The notes under the pieces were generated by a model. The model was not told the DNA's origin, searched no databases, and saw nothing but the letters and a program-made list of their open reading frames with translations. A DNA stretch of 41,814 bases from Candidatus Endomicrobiellum incisitermitis (GTDB lineage: Bacteria; Elusimicrobiota; Endomicrobiia; Endomicrobiales; Endomicrobiaceae). Position numbers and translations under genes: made by a program. Below are positions 41,510 through 41,814 of this stretch, one piece after another (the first letter of the stretch is position 1; each line of letters begins with the position of its first letter). The DNA is taken from contig JAISOG010000036.1 of the NCBI GenBank assembly GCA_031275795.1, positions 1 through 41,814 on the forward strand, read 5' to 3'.

Positions 41510-41582
41510 TGAGCCCGGTGCGGCTTGAACGCACGACAACCTCATTAAAAGTGAGGTGCTCTACCAGCTGAGCTACGGGCCC
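41510..41582 (-). tRNA. tRNA-Lys (anticodon TTT)
   Basis: A 73-nt cloverleaf on the minus strand: acceptor GGGCCCG/CGGGCTC with one G-U, D-arm AGCTCAGCTGGTAGAGCA, anticodon stem CCTCA/TGAGG with loop CTTTTAA giving TTT, T arm with GTTCAAGCC, discriminator A, no encoded CCA. First of the tRNA pair. Confidence 0.96.
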
Positions 41583-41647
41583 CTTAAATTAAATGAATTA
41601 TTAAATCAGATAGAACAAAATGTTCAAGCTCACTAAACAACTTGAGG

Positions 41648-41676
41648 ATTATATCACAATTCATATTTCTTGTCAA
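41648..41676 (-). promoter_or_regulatory. Consensus promoter of the tRNA-Lys/tRNA-Glu pair
   Basis: On the minus strand, perfect TTGACA (41676-41671) and perfect TATAAT (41653-41648) are exactly 17 bases apart, about 65 bases before tRNA-Lys. This is the best promoter in the window. Confidence 0.85.
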
Positions 41677-41703
41677 ACTTCTGTATCAGCCATATACAAT
41701 GAA

Positions 41704-41814
41704 CGGGGTCTGTCTAAAAACCTTAGCGCATATCCTTACTATGCCTTTTTTGACACTGCTGCGTTAAAAAACTTGTGTTTATGACACGATAAACCCTGTG
41801 TTTTTTGCCTTGCA
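41704..41814. repeat. Possible edge of a repeated or mobile element
   Basis: After the tRNA promoter the text changes character at GGGGTCTGTCTAAAAACC (41705-41722), which looks like an insertion-sequence or intergenic-repeat end. Short inverted pieces such as TTTATGACACGATAAA follow. No transposase frame is visible before the window ends. It is a visual resemblance only. Confidence 0.25.

Overview
The window is one contiguous piece of an AT-rich bacterial chromosome, with only about a third G+C by eye. Genes are dense and mostly single-copy housekeeping genes. The best fit is an Elusimicrobiota bacterium of the Endomicrobium type. This is inference from the combination seen here: outer-membrane functions (OmpA-like, TolC, RND, autotransporter), a trimeric [FeFe]-hydrogenase of fermenters, a Tad pilus locus, ThyX, low G+C, and several decaying genes between intact essential ones. 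No phage, complete insertion sequence, plasmid genes or CRISPR array were seen.

Left part, + strand (1-8292): the tail of an OmpA/Pal-like protein and a terminator; a glycosyltransferase broken by a one-base insertion; feoA-feoB ferrous iron uptake; a promoter and an HU-like gene; then an AlaC-type aminotransferase, homoserine dehydrogenase and a lone biotin synthase, closed by a strong two-way terminator.

Middle, - strand (8292-14740): a secreted YD-like repeat protein, an anchored hypothetical protein and yqeY. yqeY diverges from tRNA-Gln through two promoters with overlapping -35 boxes. Behind the tRNA lies the tail end of a dead AAA/DUF4143 ATPase. The riboflavin operon ribD-ribE-ribBA-ribH follows, with its own promoter, an FMN riboswitch with enlarged arms, and a terminator whose stem contains the ribD ribosome site.

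Surface region, - strand (14775-27630): a PMP-like autotransporter with GGAI/FxxN repeats, then a long collinear run read as tolC, RND permease, tadE-like, flp pilin (56 codons, easily overlooked), cpaB, tadA, tadB, tadC. TadA carries about 240 extra N-terminal residues that look like a degenerate TadZ/CpaE domain. No RND adaptor, Tad secretin or prepilin peptidase is present in the window.

Right part, - strand (27657-41582): rlmD, a response-regulator/GAF pseudogene, yajQ, a possible 32-aa membrane protein, a cysteine desulfurase, mltG, a broken ORF, ruvX, the electron-bifurcating type hydrogenase genes hydC-hydB-hydA, a small secreted protein, a CPA2 cation/proton antiporter, thyX, purA, and a tRNA-Lys/tRNA-Glu pair driven by a consensus promoter. 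The last ~110 bases resemble the edge of a repeated element.

The physiology suggested is an anaerobic, Gram-negative, fermentative cell that makes its own riboflavin, takes up Fe(II), handles H2, and retains surface-adhesion and export machinery while losing accessory genes. The most unusual candidates are the TadZ-TadA fusion inside a combined efflux/pilus gene run, the expanded FMN riboswitch, and the small membrane ORF ahead of yajQ.
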